A stretch of 64,000 bases of DNA from Blattabacterium cuenoti (GCF_014251375.1 NZ_CP059187.1:124001-188000), one strand, 5' to 3'. Counted from the stretch's first letter, positions 27,446 to 38,925 are shown. Notes: a model not told the origin generated them from the sequence alone. Made by a program: numbers and translations.

Positions 27446-27502
27446 AAAGAAAAAAAATCATGAAAAAGAAAAATTCTGATGAATTTTAATGTAATGTTTT
27501 TT

Positions 27503-28153
27503 TTATTTTTTTTTATTTTTACCTGTTATTTTTAATTTTATAAAAATAGGGAGAGTCGTGGTAAATACAATTAGAAAAATGATCCATTCTAGATGATTTT
27601 TTAGTTCAGGAAAAGTTTGATCTAAATAATGTCCAGCTAGCATGATAGAAAAAGTCCAAGAAAATGCTCCAATAATATTATAAATCATAAATTTTTTAAA
27701 ATCAATCCGGATAGCTCCTGCTACTATGGGAGCAAAAGTTCTAAACATAGGAAGAAATCGGCTTATAATCAATGCGGTAGTTTTATATTTATTATAAAAT
27801 AATTTTGCTAGAATAAGATGTTTTTTTTTAAAAAAAAAGGAATCTTTTTTTCTATACAATAAATTCCCGGATTTATATCCTAACCAGTATCCTTGCATAT
27901 TTCCAAGAATTGCAACACATGCAACAATTAAAATAATCACAAAAAATGGGACATTGTAAAAATTTTTACACAAATCTTTTCCGAATATTCCAGCAGTGAA
28001 TAGCAAAGAATCTCCAGGTAAGAAAAAACCTATAAAAAAACCTGTTTCTGCAAAAACAATTGCTAAAAGAATAAATAATGCTGTATTCCCGAAATAGAAA
28101 AAAATCCATCTCGGATTAAACAAATGCTGAAAAAAATCCCATAAATCTGACAT
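27503..28153 (-). CDS. DedA-family membrane protein
   Basis: Integral membrane protein of 216 residues with about five hydrophobic segments. Family signatures are ETGFFIGFFLPGDSLLFTAG near the N-terminus and FLPMFRTFAPIVAGAIRI, which holds the conserved Arg and Pro. Some DedA/VTT proteins have been linked to lipid-carrier recycling and membrane homeostasis; which lipid this one serves cannot be read. Convergent with tadA. Confidence 0.88.
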   Translation of the reverse strand: MSDLWDFFQHLFNPRWIFFYFGNTALFILLAIVFAETGFFIGFFLPGDSLLFTAGIFGKDLCKNFYNVPFFVIILIVACVAILGNMQGYWLGYKSGNLLYRKKDSFFFKKKHLILAKLFYNKYKTTALIISRFLPMFRTFAPIVAGAIRIDFKKFMIYNIIGAFSWTFSIMLAGHYLDQTFPELKNHLEWIIFLIVFTTTLPIFIKLKITGKNKKK

Positions 28154-28290
28154 TTTATTGTGTACGAATATGATATACTAACTATCTTTAAAGATAAAGT
28201 TAAATATTTCCATTTTTTCTGTTGATTTATCTATTAAAAAAATAAATGCTTAAAATATTTTATTTTTACATATTATTGTAATGAAATGAA

Positions 28291-28416
28291 ATGTGTATGA
28301 AATATTTTTATCATTTTGTTGAAATTTTAGGATGGAATGCTAATATATTTTTCATAATAATATCTTTCGTGATTTTAGCTTTTTTATTGTATCGAATCTT
28401 TCATTTTGTTGATTGA
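28291..28416 (+). CDS. Small single-pass membrane ORF, 41 residues
   Basis: ATG 28291 to TGA 28414-28416 encodes MCMKYFYHFVEILGWNANIF and then a hydrophobic helix ending FLLYRIFHFVD; ATG 28297 is an alternative start. The layout of a short N-terminal helix, a Trp-Asn-Ala-Asn stretch and one membrane span loosely recalls small flavobacterial proteins such as DUF6341, but I am not sure of homology. It lies between the divergent DedA gene and aroB, 43 bases before aroB. Chance open frames of this size do occur. Confidence 0.45.
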   Translation: MCMKYFYHFVEILGWNANIFFIIISFVILAFLLYRIFHFVD

Positions 28417-28459
28417 TTATTGAATTATTCTCTACTATATTTCTACTATAATTATTAAT

Positions 28460-29539
28460 ATGGATCATCACAGAAAAATTCTCTTTTTTAATGAAGAGGC
28501 TTATAAAGAATTGAAAAATTATTTTTTCAATAATAAAAATCAAGTAGATATAAAGAATACATTTATTTTAGTAGATTATTGCACTTATAAACATTGTCTT
28601 CCAATTTTATTATCTCATATTAGCTCTTTAGAAGAATCTCATGTTATAAAAATTTCATCAGGAGAAAAAGAAAAAAATATTTATACCTGCATTCAAATAT
28701 GGAAGAATCTAGAAATTTTTAAAGCAAATAGAAAGAGTTTAATTATTAATTTAGGAGGAGGTGTAATCACAGATATTGGTGGTTTTGTTGCTTCCATTTT
28801 CAAAAGAGGAGTTCGTTTTATAAATATTCCTACAACATTATTAGGAATGGTGGATGCTTCCATAGGATGTAAAACAGGAATCAATTTAGAATCTATAAAA
28901 AATGAAATAGGAACATTTTACTGTCCAGAACTTTTGATTATAGATACTAATTTTCTAAAAACTCTTCCTGAAAAAGAAATGATTTCAGGAATGGCCGAAA
29001 TGTTCAAACATGGATTGATAGCAGATAAAAATTTTTGGATGGATATGAAAAAAAATCCAATGAAAAATAAATATAAAAATCAATGGAATCATTTAATCTA
29101 TCAATCTATATTAATCAAAAATAAAATTGTGAAAAAAGATCCAAAAGAGAAAGGATTAAGGAAAATTCTTAATTTTGGACATACCATAGGTCATGCTTTA
29201 GAGAGCTATTTTATGAATTCAAAAAAAGAAAAACTTTTACATGGGATAGCGATTTCCATGGGGATGATATGCGAATCTTGGATTTCATATAAAATAAATG
29301 GATTATCAATAGATGATTTTAAAGAAATCAAATCTATTCTTTCTTCTGTAGTATTAGAAAAAGTTTCTAATCTAGAAATTGATAAACTATTCTTCATTAT
29401 GGAACATGATAAAAAAAATGAAAAAAATAAAATTCAATTTTCCTTATTAAAAAAGATAGGAATTTGTTCTTACAATTGTCAAGTACCTTATTCCTTAATT
29501 AAGGAAAGTTTTTTACAAATACAAAAAAGTAAACTATAA
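28460..29539 (+). CDS. aroB: 3-dehydroquinate synthase
   Basis: Second shikimate-pathway enzyme, 359 residues, NAD- and metal-dependent. The NAD loop is NLGGGVITDIGGFVAS; FINIPTTLLGMVDASIGCKTG and the metal histidine region LNFGHTIGHALES are present. Supports aromatic amino acid provision to the host. No other aro gene lies nearby. The start ATG 28460 is in line with family length. Confidence 0.96.
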   Translation: MDHHRKILFFNEEAYKELKNYFFNNKNQVDIKNTFILVDYCTYKHCLPILLSHISSLEESHVIKISSGEKEKNIYTCIQIWKNLEIFKANRKSLIINLGGGVITDIGGFVASIFKRGVRFINIPTTLLGMVDASIGCKTGINLESIKNEIGTFYCPELLIIDTNFLKTLPEKEMISGMAEMFKHGLIADKNFWMDMKKNPMKNKYKNQWNHLIYQSILIKNKIVKKDPKEKGLRKILNFGHTIGHALESYFMNSKKEKLLHGIAISMGMICESWISYKINGLSIDDFKEIKSILSSVVLEKVSNLEIDKLFFIMEHDKKNEKNKIQFSLLKKIGICSYNCQVPYSLIKESFLQIQKSKL

Positions 29540-29594
29540 AAAATATGTATATTCTTCAGAAGACAATAATAATCCATAAGAATAAAAAAATAAG

Positions 29595-32060
29595 ATGAAT
29601 GTGAATGAAGTAGAGAAATTAATTCCTATTAATATTGAAGATGAAATGAAATCATCTTACATAGATTATTCTATGTCAGTTATTGTGTCTAGAGCACTTC
29701 CTGATGCTAGAGATGGATTGAAACCTGTACATAGAAGAGTCCTCTATGGAATGTATCAATTAGGAATTTTTTCTAACAATTCTCATAAAAAATCAGCTCG
29801 TGTCGTCGGAGAAGTATTAGGAAAATATCATCCACATGGTGATATTTCTGTTTACGATACTATGGTTCGTATGGCACAAAAATGGACATTTCGTTATCCA
29901 TTAATAGATGGACAAGGTAATTTTGGGTCCTTAGATTCAGATCCACCTGCTGCAATGCGTTATACAGAAGTTAGAATGAAAAAAATGTCTGAAGATATGT
30001 TATTGGATATAAAAAAAGAAACGGTAGATATGCAACTTAATTTTGATGACTCTTTAGAAGAACCTACTGTATTACCCACACGTATTCCGAATCTATTAAT
30101 AAATGGTTCTTCTGGAATTGCAGTTGGAATGGCTACCAATATTCCACCTCATAATTTAAAAGAAACTATAGAAGCAATTTGCGCTTATATTGATAATAAT
30201 GATCTATCTGTAGAAAATATTATGGAATTTATTAAAGCCCCAGATTTTCCTACTGGAGGAATTATTTACGGATATGATGGAGTTAAAGAAGCATTTCAAA
30301 CAGGAAGAGGACGGATTGTACTCCGTGCAAAAGTTCATTTAGAAGAAATTCAGGAAAGACAATGTATTATTGTAGACGAAATTCCTTATCAAGTAAATAA
30401 ATCAGAAATGATTTCGAAAACGGTTGGATTAATGAAAGAAGGAAAAATGGAAGGAATTTATCAAATTCGTGATGAATCGGATAGAAAAGGATTACGAATC
30501 GTTTATGTTCTTAAACAGAATACAAATCCAAATATATTGCTAAACAATTTATTCAAATATACTTCTTTGCAGACTTCTTTTAATGTTAACAACATAGCGT
30601 TAGTGAAAGGAAAACCAGTACAGCTAAATATAAAAGATTTTATTCGTCATTTCGTATCTCATAGACATGATGTAATTATTCGTCGCACCAAATACGAATT
30701 AAAAAAATTCAAAAATCGTGTTCATACTTTAATAGGGATTTTAACAACATTCAATCATTTAGACAAAATGATTGAATTAATAAAAAAATCTAAAGATCAA
30801 AATGAAGCTTGTGACAAGCTAATTGAAAAATTTCAATTATCTCAAAATCAGTCAAAGTCTATTTTAGACATGAGATTGCAAAGTCTTACATCTTTAGAAC
30901 TTGAAAAAGTTAAAAAAGAATATGAAGAATTAATTAAAAAAATAGAATTTTTAAAAAATGTTTTAATCCACCATTCTATGAGAATGGAAATTATTAAAAA
31001 AGAACTTTCAGATATAAAAGAAAAATATAAAGATGAACGGCGCACAGAAATAGATTATTTAGGAAAAGAAGTAAATATAGAAGATTTAGTTGAAAATGAA
31101 CAGGTTGTGCTTACTATTTCTCATGCTGGATATATTAAAAGAACTTCTTTGTCTGAATACAAGCGTCAAGGAAGAGGTGGAGTGGGAAATAGAGGGGCCA
31201 GTGCTAGAGAATTCGATTTTTTTAAACATCTTCTCATAGCTACCAATCATCAATATTTACTTTTTTTTACAGAAAAAGGAAAATGTTTTTGGTTAAGAGT
31301 TTATGAAATCCCTGAAGGATCTAAAACTTCTAAAGGAAGAGCAATCCAGAATATCATTTCTATTCAACAAGATGATAAAGTCAATGCCTATATACTCCTT
31401 TCTGGAAATCTTACCGATAAAAATTATGTTCAAGATCATTATGTCATGATGGTAACTCAAAAAGGGATCATTAAAAAAACATCTTTGGAAAACTATTCAA
31501 GACCCCGAAAAGATGGAATTAATGCCATTGTTATCCGTCAAGGAGATTCTTTATTAGAAGCAATTTTAACAAAAGGGAATAGTCATGTTTTTATCGCTTT
31601 AAAAAGCGGAAGAATCATTCGTTTTTCAGAAAAAAAAGTTCGTTCAACCGGAAGAGCTTCTTCTGGAGTAAAAGGAATTCATTTAAAAAATGAAAAAGAC
31701 GCAGTAATTGGAATGGTATGTGTTGAAGAAAATGAGAAAGGACATCTATTGGTTGTTTCTGAAAAAGGTTTTGGAAAAAGATCGAATCTTAAAGATTACA
31801 GGATAACAAATCGTGGTGGAAAAGGAATAAAAACAATAAATATCACTCAAAAAACAGGAAATTTAATTTCTATCAAACATGTCACAGATCAAGATGATCT
31901 AATGATTATTAAAAAATCAGGTATCATCATTCGAATATCTGTATCAGATATACGAGTGATGGGAAGAGCAACTCAAGGAGTTCGATTAATTAACATCAAA
32001 AAAAATGATGAAATAGCTGATGTAGAAAAAGTTTATAAATCACCTATTGAATTTCATTAA
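29595..32060 (+). CDS. gyrA: DNA gyrase subunit A
   Basis: DNA-cleaving subunit of gyrase, 821 residues. The catalytic tyrosine is Tyr123 in [10 protein letters not shown]; the helix-turn-helix region [20 protein letters not shown] is intact. The C-terminal DNA-wrapping beta-propeller is present (repeats such as [19 protein letters not shown]), with the GyrA-box QGRGGVG near 526-532. It ends 17 bases inside the convergent protease gene. Confidence 0.97.
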   Translation: MNVNEVEKLIPINIEDEMKSSYIDYSMSVIVSRALPDARDGLKPVHRRVLYGMYQLGIFSNNSHKKSARVVGEVLGKYHPHGDISVYDTMVRMAQKWTFRYPLIDGQGNFGSLDSDPPAAMRYTEVRMKKMSEDMLLDIKKETVDMQLNFDDSLEEPTVLPTRIPNLLINGSSGIAVGMATNIPPHNLKETIEAICAYIDNNDLSVENIMEFIKAPDFPTGGIIYGYDGVKEAFQTGRGRIVLRAKVHLEEIQERQCIIVDEIPYQVNKSEMISKTVGLMKEGKMEGIYQIRDESDRKGLRIVYVLKQNTNPNILLNNLFKYTSLQTSFNVNNIALVKGKPVQLNIKDFIRHFVSHRHDVIIRRTKYELKKFKNRVHTLIGILTTFNHLDKMIELIKKSKDQNEACDKLIEKFQLSQNQSKSILDMRLQSLTSLELEKVKKEYEELIKKIEFLKNVLIHHSMRMEIIKKELSDIKEKYKDERRTEIDYLGKEVNIEDLVENEQVVLTISHAGYIKRTSLSEYKRQGRGGVGNRGASAREFDFFKHLLIATNHQYLLFFTEKGKCFWLRVYEIPEGSKTSKGRAIQNIISIQQDDKVNAYILLSGNLTDKNYVQDHYVMMVTQKGIIKKTSLENYSRPRKDGINAIVIRQGDSLLEAILTKGNSHVFIALKSGRIIRFSEKKVRSTGRASSGVKGIHLKNEKDAVIGMVCVEENEKGHLLVVSEKGFGKRSNLKDYRITNRGGKGIKTINITQKTGNLISIKHVTDQDDLMIIKKSGIIIRISVSDIRVMGRATQGVRLINIKKNDEIADVEKVYKSPIEFH

Positions 32061-34179
32061 AATCTTGAAAAATATTGACACTTTCTGAAATTTGTAAATC
32101 TTTTGATAAATCTTCTTTCCATTTTTTTCCTTCTAAATTTTCAGAATCATTTGAAAGTATTTTGTAAGAAGAAGAATGAGAAATTCTATATCTATATTCA
32201 TTCAAATAATTTTTCAATTTTTTAAAATTTTCGATGTTCTTTTTTATTTTTAAATTTTCATAAAGAAACTCTTTCCAATTTAGAGGGACAGATTTGACCT
32301 TGAATAATTTATTTTCTAAAAGTTTTATAGTATTATGAATACTTATTAATAAGTTTTTGTTTTTTTTCAAACGATTTCTACTCCTTAACTTTATTTTTTC
32401 CAAGTTTTTTTTTCCTTTCCAAGGAGTACAATTTTGATATGAAATAGAGGAAATTTTATCCCATGACATAGGATTTATCTGATCTTTTTCCATTTTAAAT
32501 ATTTTTCCATCAATTGGAATGACTATATCTGAATTGACACCTTTCAATTGAGTAGAGCTTCCATTGATACGATAAAATTTATTTATAGTAAGTTTTACTA
32601 TCCCCAATTCCTTACAATATAATAAGGGAAATCTTTTTAATGAAAACAAAGTTTGAACTGTTCCTTTTCCATAAGTTTGAGAACTTCCAACAATAATCCC
32701 TCTTTTATAATCAGATATAGATGAAGCAAGAATTTCGGAAGCAGAAGCGGATAACTCATTGACAAGAATCACAAGCGGTCCGTTCCAAATAGCTGAATGA
32801 GAAGCGTTTATTATAATATTTTTTCCCTGACGTTTTCCTATCTGTACAATTGGAACTTTTCCTAAAAAAAAACCAGCAATTTCCACAGCTGATTCTAAAG
32901 ATCCTCCTCCGTTATTTCTTATATCTAAAATAATTCCTTGAACTTTTTCTCTTTTTAGTTCTTGAATTATTTTTTTTATATCTTGATCTGAATTCCTTAC
33001 TTTTTTATTTTCAGGATGAAAATAAAATTCTGGTAAACAGATAAACCCATATTTTCTATTTTTTTCATCCAATATGATTGCACTTTTTGCAAAAATTTCT
33101 TTTTTTTCAATCACATCTCTCATAAGAACAACTTCTTCTATAGATCCATTCTTTTTTTGAATTGTTAATTTTACTTTACTCCCTTTTTTTCCTCTTATGA
33201 GAGGAAGAGAATATTCTAACAACATTCCTATAATATTCTTGTATTCTGAATTGGAATCTTTTGCTACTCTAATAATTTTATCTCCTATCTCTATCTTATT
33301 ACTTTTCCATGCAGGGCCCCCTACTATAAGTTTCACTATTGTCGCATATCCTTTTTGATCTTGCAATTCTACTCCTATTCCTTCTGTTTGTCCAGATATT
33401 TCTAAATTGAAATTTTCCTTTTCTTTGTAAGAAAAGAAATGAGTATGAGGATCATATTGCGATATGATAGCATTTATGTATACCGAAAACCAATCCGATT
33501 CTTTTTTCATTTTTAATTTTCTAAAAAAATCAAGAATATTTTCTTCAACTTTTTTTCTAGATTCTTTTTCTTTTTTTAAGAATAAGTTTTTCCAAAAACT
33601 ATCTGAATTTTTTAAAATATTTTCTTTTTGATTTTCTATTTCTGGAGTGAGGATTTCTACAAGAGTCAAATATTTTAAATATTTTCTCCATTCTTCAATC
33701 CATTCTTTTTCGTTTTTAGAATAAAACAATTTTCTTTCTCCAGGAATAAATATTTCTTTTTTATTGAAATCAAAAGGTTTTTTTAAGATTTTTAAACACA
33801 AATCTTCTCCTTTTTGAATTCGTTGATAGAAACGTTTCATTGTAACTTTAAAAAAAGTTGGATCTCCATTAATCCAATAATCATCTAATTTTTCTTTATA
33901 GAAAGAAAAATCATTCAAATCTTTTTGTAAAAAAAAATGTTTTTGAAAATCTAAATTGTCAAAATATTTTCTATATACTTTTTTTGAAAAATCATTGTTG
34001 ATTTTAACAGGTCTAGGATGGAATAAATATAGTGTTTGATATATTTTTTTTAATATAATATGATGTGTTTCTTGTTCGCTTTTTGGAGAACAAAAGCTCA
34101 ATAAAAAAGTAAAAATAAATCCAATTACTATATATTTTAACTTTCTAATTTTTTTACTGAATTCAAAATCTGATATCAT
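32044..34179 (-). CDS. prc: Tail-specific (C-terminal processing) protease, S41
   Basis: Periplasmic serine protease of 711 residues. The N-terminus has a membrane segment ending in a lipobox-like LSFC, so Cys30 is probably lipidated. A PDZ domain (about 250-340, [21 protein letters not shown]) precedes the S41 domain, with [21 protein letters not shown] holding the nucleophile Ser and a downstream Lys. A helical C-terminal domain follows, as in E. coli Prc (about 680 residues). The 3' end overlaps gyrA by 17 bases on the opposite strand. Confidence 0.92.
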   Translation of the reverse strand: MISDFEFSKKIRKLKYIVIGFIFTFLLSFCSPKSEQETHHIILKKIYQTLYLFHPRPVKINNDFSKKVYRKYFDNLDFQKHFFLQKDLNDFSFYKEKLDDYWINGDPTFFKVTMKRFYQRIQKGEDLCLKILKKPFDFNKKEIFIPGERKLFYSKNEKEWIEEWRKYLKYLTLVEILTPEIENQKENILKNSDSFWKNLFLKKEKESRKKVEENILDFFRKLKMKKESDWFSVYINAIISQYDPHTHFFSYKEKENFNLEISGQTEGIGVELQDQKGYATIVKLIVGGPAWKSNKIEIGDKIIRVAKDSNSEYKNIIGMLLEYSLPLIRGKKGSKVKLTIQKKNGSIEEVVLMRDVIEKKEIFAKSAIILDEKNRKYGFICLPEFYFHPENKKVRNSDQDIKKIIQELKREKVQGIILDIRNNGGGSLESAVEIAGFFLGKVPIVQIGKRQGKNIIINASHSAIWNGPLVILVNELSASASEILASSISDYKRGIIVGSSQTYGKGTVQTLFSLKRFPLLYCKELGIVKLTINKFYRINGSSTQLKGVNSDIVIPIDGKIFKMEKDQINPMSWDKISSISYQNCTPWKGKKNLEKIKLRSRNRLKKNKNLLISIHNTIKLLENKLFKVKSVPLNWKEFLYENLKIKKNIENFKKLKNYLNEYRYRISHSSSYKILSNDSENLEGKKWKEDLSKDLQISESVNIFQDFNEIQ

Positions 34180-34247
34180 CTTATTTTTAGATCAAAAGTC
34201 TAAAGATAGATTCAAATTATAGATTCTTTCTAAGAATAGAGAAAAAA

Positions 34248-35024
34248 ATGAAAAAAAAACCAATTATTCTAGTTACAAATGATGATGGGATAATAGCGCC
34301 TGGAATTCGAACTCTCATTCATGTTATGAATTCTTTAGGAGATGTATATGTAATTGCTCCCAACAAACCTCAATCGGGAATAGCACATGCTATAACTATG
34401 GATACTGTTTTGCATTGTGATTCTGTAAAAATTGATGATGGAATTCAAAAAGAATGGAAATGTTCAGGAACTCCTGTAGATTGTGTTAAGTTAGCTATTA
34501 GTAAAATTCTTCCAAAAAAACCTGATATTTGTGTATCAGGAATCAATCATGGATCAAATTCTTCCATAAATGTTATGTATTCTGGAACAATTTCTGCTGT
34601 CATAGAAGCTGGAATAGAAGGAATACCATCTGTTGGATTTTCGCTTTTAGATTTCGATTGGAATGCAGATTTTGAACCTTCAAAAGAATATATCTGCAAA
34701 ATTGTAAAAAAAATTCTTAATAATCCTATTCCAGAAAAAATTATTATTCTTAATGTCAATATTCCAAAATTGAAAAAAGAAAAAATCAAAGGAATTAAAA
34801 TATGTAGACAAGCAGAAGCTAAATGGAAAGAAAATTTTGATCATCGTTATAATCCAAAAGGGAAATCTTATTACTGGTTAGTCGGAGATTTTGTTAATTT
34901 CGATAAAGAATTAGATACCGATGAATGGGCTTTGAAAAATGGATATATTTCTGTTGTCCCTATTCAATTCGATTTAACAGATTATCAGATCTTAAATATC
35001 TTAAGATCATGGAATTTTAAATAA
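34248..35024 (+). CDS. surE: 5'/3'-nucleotidase SurE
   Basis: Metal-dependent nucleoside monophosphate phosphatase of 258 residues. The metal-site motif VTNDDGI is at 10-16, and SGINHGSN and YSGTISAVIEA are conserved. Divergent from prc and followed 86 bases later by ruvB on the same strand. Its role may be nucleotide pool balance. Confidence 0.95.
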   Translation: MKKKPIILVTNDDGIIAPGIRTLIHVMNSLGDVYVIAPNKPQSGIAHAITMDTVLHCDSVKIDDGIQKEWKCSGTPVDCVKLAISKILPKKPDICVSGINHGSNSSINVMYSGTISAVIEAGIEGIPSVGFSLLDFDWNADFEPSKEYICKIVKKILNNPIPEKIIILNVNIPKLKKEKIKGIKICRQAEAKWKENFDHRYNPKGKSYYWLVGDFVNFDKELDTDEWALKNGYISVVPIQFDLTDYQILNILRSWNFK

Positions 35025-35110
35025 TACTAACTTTTAATAAATAATAAAAAAAAAGAAAAATCAATCTATATCCATTCATTTTCATTTAGAATGAAAAATA
35101 CTATTATTAT

Positions 35111-36097
35111 ATGTCATCTTTAGAAGAATCTACTTTGAATCCAAATAAATTTCAAGATTTTGTTGGACAACGTAGCATTTTAGAAAATTTAAAAATTTTT
35201 ATTCAAGCAACTAAAAGAAGAAAAGAAGCTTTAGATCATATTTTATTTCATGGTCCTCCAGGATTAGGAAAAACTACTTTAGCTCATATTGTAGCTAATG
35301 AATTATGTGTCAATATTACAGTGACTTCAGGTTCTGTTTTGGATAAACCAGGTGATTTGGCCGGATTACTCATTCATATGAATTTAAATGATGTTTTATT
35401 TATTGATGAAATTCATCGTCTTTCTCCAATAGTAGAAGAATATTTATATTCTGCAATGGAGGATTATAAGATAGATATTATAATAAATTCTGGTTCTAAT
35501 GCAAGATCCGTGCAAATTGATTTATCTCCTTTTACTTTAATTGGATCAACGACAAGATCTGGATTACTAACAGCTCCTATTCGTTCTAGATTTGGAATCA
35601 ATTGTCGTCTTACTTATTATAAAAAAGAATTATTAAAAGAGATTATACGTAGAAGCGCGAAAATATTAAATATTCCAATCACAGAAAAAGCGGCTTCTGA
35701 AATATCGAATAGAAGTCGGGGAACTCCACGTATTGCAAATTCTTTGCTTCGTAGAGTTCGTGATTTTGCTCAAATCAAAGGAAATGGAACTATAGATATA
35801 AATATTTGTAATCTAGGCTTAAAATCTTTGAATGTTGATAAACATGGATTAGATGAAATGGATAATAGAATACTGACATCTATTATTGATCATTTTAAAG
35901 GAGGGCCTGTAGGAATAAATACTATAGCTACAGCAGTTAGTGAAAATTCAGAAACTATAGAAGAAGTTTATGAGCCTTTTCTCATTCAAGAAGGATATTT
36001 AATAAGAACTCCTAGAGGAAGAAAAGCAACAATGTTAGCTTATCAACATGTTAAACGAAGAAACATAAAAAATAATCAACAAAAAAAATTAATATAA
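35111..36097 (+). CDS. ruvB: Holliday junction helicase RuvB
   Basis: Branch-migration motor of 328 residues. Walker A HGPPGLGKTTLA is at 47-58, Walker B VLFIDEIHRLSP near 97-108, and the sensor region STTRSGLLTAPIRSRFG follows. A winged-helix C-terminal domain ends it. ruvA and ruvC are not nearby. yqgF at 63346 is the only other resolvase-like gene seen and is frameshifted. Confidence 0.97.
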   Translation: MSSLEESTLNPNKFQDFVGQRSILENLKIFIQATKRRKEALDHILFHGPPGLGKTTLAHIVANELCVNITVTSGSVLDKPGDLAGLLIHMNLNDVLFIDEIHRLSPIVEEYLYSAMEDYKIDIIINSGSNARSVQIDLSPFTLIGSTTRSGLLTAPIRSRFGINCRLTYYKKELLKEIIRRSAKILNIPITEKAASEISNRSRGTPRIANSLLRRVRDFAQIKGNGTIDINICNLGLKSLNVDKHGLDEMDNRILTSIIDHFKGGPVGINTIATAVSENSETIEEVYEPFLIQEGYLIRTPRGRKATMLAYQHVKRRNIKNNQQKKLI

Positions 36098-36152
36098 TGA
36101 AAAAAATTATATATTTTACTGTTTATTTTGAAATTGAAAAAATTTTTTTATC

Positions 36153-37448
36153 ATGCCTTCAAATGTAATTGTAGGCCTCCAATGGGGTGACGAGGGAAAA
36201 GGAAAAATCACAGATTTACTTTCTAAAAATTCGGATTATGTAATCCGTTATCAAGGTGGAAATAACTCAGGCCATTCTATTCATATTAAGAAAAATTATT
36301 TGATTCTTCATCTGATCCCATCTGGGGTTATATATCCGCATATTAAATGTATTATTGGCCCCGGAGTAGTAATAGATCCAAAATATTTACTTCAAGAAAT
36401 TAAAGAAATAGAATCTATAGGAATCAATACATCAAAAGTATTTTTAGCAAAACGTGCACATATAACTATGCCTTATCATCGTTTATTAGATCAATACAAA
36501 GAAGAAGCTTTAGGGGATAGATCTATTGGGACTACACATCGTGGAATTGGGCCTACTTATGAAGATAAAATAGCAAGAATGGGGATCCGTGTATTGGATT
36601 TTTTAAATCTAAAAACTTTTTATAAAAAATTGAAAAATAATCTTGAATACAAAAATCAAATTATAACAAAAATATATAAAAGAAAACCTCTTTCTTTTGA
36701 ATCTATATATGAGGAATATATAGAGTATTCCAAAACGCTTTTACCTAGAATTATAGATGCCGTTTATGAACTCCATGATGCTTTTAAGAAAAAAAAAAAA
36801 ATTTTATTTGAAGGAGCTCAAGCAATGCTTTTAGACATTAATTATGGAACCTATCCATATGTCACTCCATCTTCTCCTTCTACAGGAGGAGTTTGTATAG
36901 GATCCGGAGTCCCTCCTATTTTTTTGAAAAATTTTATTGGAGTCGCAAAAGCTTATTGTACACGTGTAGGATATGGACCTTTTCCTACAGAAATTAAGAA
37001 TCATATAAGTGAAATAATCCGTCAAAAAGGAAATGAGTATGGAGCAACTACAAAACGGCCCAGACGATGTGGATGGTTAGATCTTTTATCTTTGAAATAT
37101 TCTTGCATGGTTAATGGAATTAATCATTTGATGATTACAAAACTTGATGTTTTAAGTGAATTAGAACTAATTAAAGTCTGTATAGGGTATAAAAATAATG
37201 GAAAAAAAATTCAATATTTTCCAGCAAATTTAAAAGAAAATATAGAAGCAATTTATGTAGATTTTACGGGTTGGAAAAGAAATATTTCTCATATTCAAGA
37301 ATATGATGATTTACCAATAAATTGTAAAAAATATATTACCTTTATTGAAGGATATTTAGATTTAGAAATTCTATTGATTTCTATTGGATCTGAAAGAAAT
37401 CAAAATATTATAAAAAATAAATCTTCCTTTTTTAAACTTTTTTCTTAA
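36153..37448 (+). CDS. purA: Adenylosuccinate synthetase
   Basis: GTP-dependent enzyme of 431 residues joining IMP and aspartate toward AMP. The GTP/IMP loop VGLQWGDEGKGKITD and GGNNSGHSI are intact, as is TTKRPRRCGWLD. It contains an A13 run (36789-36801) that stays in frame (FKKKKKIL), a useful contrast to the broken genes. First gene of the purine block, 17 bases before purB. Confidence 0.97.
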   Translation: MPSNVIVGLQWGDEGKGKITDLLSKNSDYVIRYQGGNNSGHSIHIKKNYLILHLIPSGVIYPHIKCIIGPGVVIDPKYLLQEIKEIESIGINTSKVFLAKRAHITMPYHRLLDQYKEEALGDRSIGTTHRGIGPTYEDKIARMGIRVLDFLNLKTFYKKLKNNLEYKNQIITKIYKRKPLSFESIYEEYIEYSKTLLPRIIDAVYELHDAFKKKKKILFEGAQAMLLDINYGTYPYVTPSSPSTGGVCIGSGVPPIFLKNFIGVAKAYCTRVGYGPFPTEIKNHISEIIRQKGNEYGATTKRPRRCGWLDLLSLKYSCMVNGINHLMITKLDVLSELELIKVCIGYKNNGKKIQYFPANLKENIEAIYVDFTGWKRNISHIQEYDDLPINCKKYITFIEGYLDLEILLISIGSERNQNIIKNKSSFFKLFS

Positions 37449-37465
37449 AAAAAATATTTCTTTTT

Positions 37466-38902
37466 GTGAAAGAATATAAAAATCCTTTAGTAGAAAGATA
37501 TAGTAGTAAAGAAATGTTATATAATTTTTCCTATAAAAAAAAGTTTACTACTTGGAGAAAACTTTGGGTAACTTTAGCAGAAATACAAAAAGAATTAGGA
37601 TTAAATATTAAGAAAGAACAAATACAAGATTTAAAAAAACATTTATATGATATAGATTGGGATAGAGTTTCTTTTTATGAAAAGAAATTCCGTCATGATG
37701 TCATGGCGCATTTATATGCTTTTGGAGAAAAAGCGGTTTTAGCTAAACCGATCATTCATTTAGGAGCTACAAGTGCATTTTTGGTAGATAATACGGATCT
37801 TATACTAATCCGTGATGGATTAGAAATTATACTGAATAAATTAATTAATATTTTATTTCGTCTTAGAAATTTTACTTTAGAATATCATAATACTCCTACA
37901 TTAGCTTTTACTCATTATCAACCGGCACAATTGACCACTGTAGGAAAACGGTCATCATTGTGGATGCAGAGTTTACTTTTTGACATAGAAGAATTAGAAT
38001 TTAGATTAAAGAATCTTTGTTTTAGAGGAGTGAAAGGAACTGTAGGAACAGCCGCTAGCTTTAAAGAATTATTTAATGGAGATTTACAAAAAGTAAAAAG
38101 TTTAGAAAAAAAGTTATCCAATAAATTTGGATTTAAAAATATTTTCTCGGTTACAGGTCAAACTTATGACAGAAAAGTAGATACACAAATATTAAATTTA
38201 TTGTCTAATATTTCTCAGTCTTCTCATAAATTTAGTAATGATTTGCGGCTTCTACAAAATTTGAAAGAAATGGAAGAACCATTTGAAAAAGAACAAATTG
38301 GATCTAGTGCAATGGCTTACAAACGGAACCCTATTCGTAGTGAACGGATGGCATCTTTATCAAAATATGTCATTTCACTATCAAATAGTTCAGCAATGGT
38401 TGCATCAACTCAATGGTTAGAACGTACTTTAGATGATTCGGCAAATAGAAGATTGGTTATTCCCCAATCTTTTTTAGCAACAGATGCTATATTAATAATT
38501 TGGAATAATATTATAGAAAATATTGTTGTGTATCCGAAAATGATTCAAAAACATATAGATCAGGAGCTCCCCTTTTTAGCAACGGAATCTATTATTGTAG
38601 AAAGTGTAAAAAGCGGATCAAATAGACAAGAAATACATGAAAGAATCCGAATTCATTCTATGAATACAAATGAAAAAATAAAATTGGAAGGAAAAGAGAA
38701 TGATTTTATTCAACGTGTTTTAAACGATAAAAAAATCCCCATTGATGAAAAAAAAATAAATCAAATGCTTGATTCTAAAAATTTTATAGGGTTTTCTTCA
38801 GAACAAACTTTAGAATTTGTTGAAAAACAAGTCAATCCAATACTAGATAAATTTTATCATTTTATTATTGATGATTATTCTAATCTGGATCTTAAAGTTT
38901 AG
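37466..38902 (+). CDS. purB: Adenylosuccinate lyase, animal-like type
   Basis: Acts twice in purine synthesis, on SAICAR and on adenylosuccinate; 478 residues. The superfamily signature is GSSAMAYKRNPIRSER, and RHDVMAHLYAFGE and HYQPAQLTTVGKR carry active-site residues. Many stretches read like human ADSL (for example EMEEPFEKEQIGSSAM and WLERTLDDSANRR) and not like the E. coli type that starts with an SPIDGRY-like motif. The start is GTG 37466; no nearer ATG fits. It sits between purA and purL. Confidence 0.96.
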   Translation: MKEYKNPLVERYSSKEMLYNFSYKKKFTTWRKLWVTLAEIQKELGLNIKKEQIQDLKKHLYDIDWDRVSFYEKKFRHDVMAHLYAFGEKAVLAKPIIHLGATSAFLVDNTDLILIRDGLEIILNKLINILFRLRNFTLEYHNTPTLAFTHYQPAQLTTVGKRSSLWMQSLLFDIEELEFRLKNLCFRGVKGTVGTAASFKELFNGDLQKVKSLEKKLSNKFGFKNIFSVTGQTYDRKVDTQILNLLSNISQSSHKFSNDLRLLQNLKEMEEPFEKEQIGSSAMAYKRNPIRSERMASLSKYVISLSNSSAMVASTQWLERTLDDSANRRLVIPQSFLATDAILIIWNNIIENIVVYPKMIQKHIDQELPFLATESIIVESVKSGSNRQEIHERIRIHSMNTNEKIKLEGKENDFIQRVLNDKKIPIDEKKINQMLDSKNFIGFSSEQTLEFVEKQVNPILDKFYHFIIDDYSNLDLKV

Positions 38903-38925
38903 TCTATAATTTATTAAAATTAATA

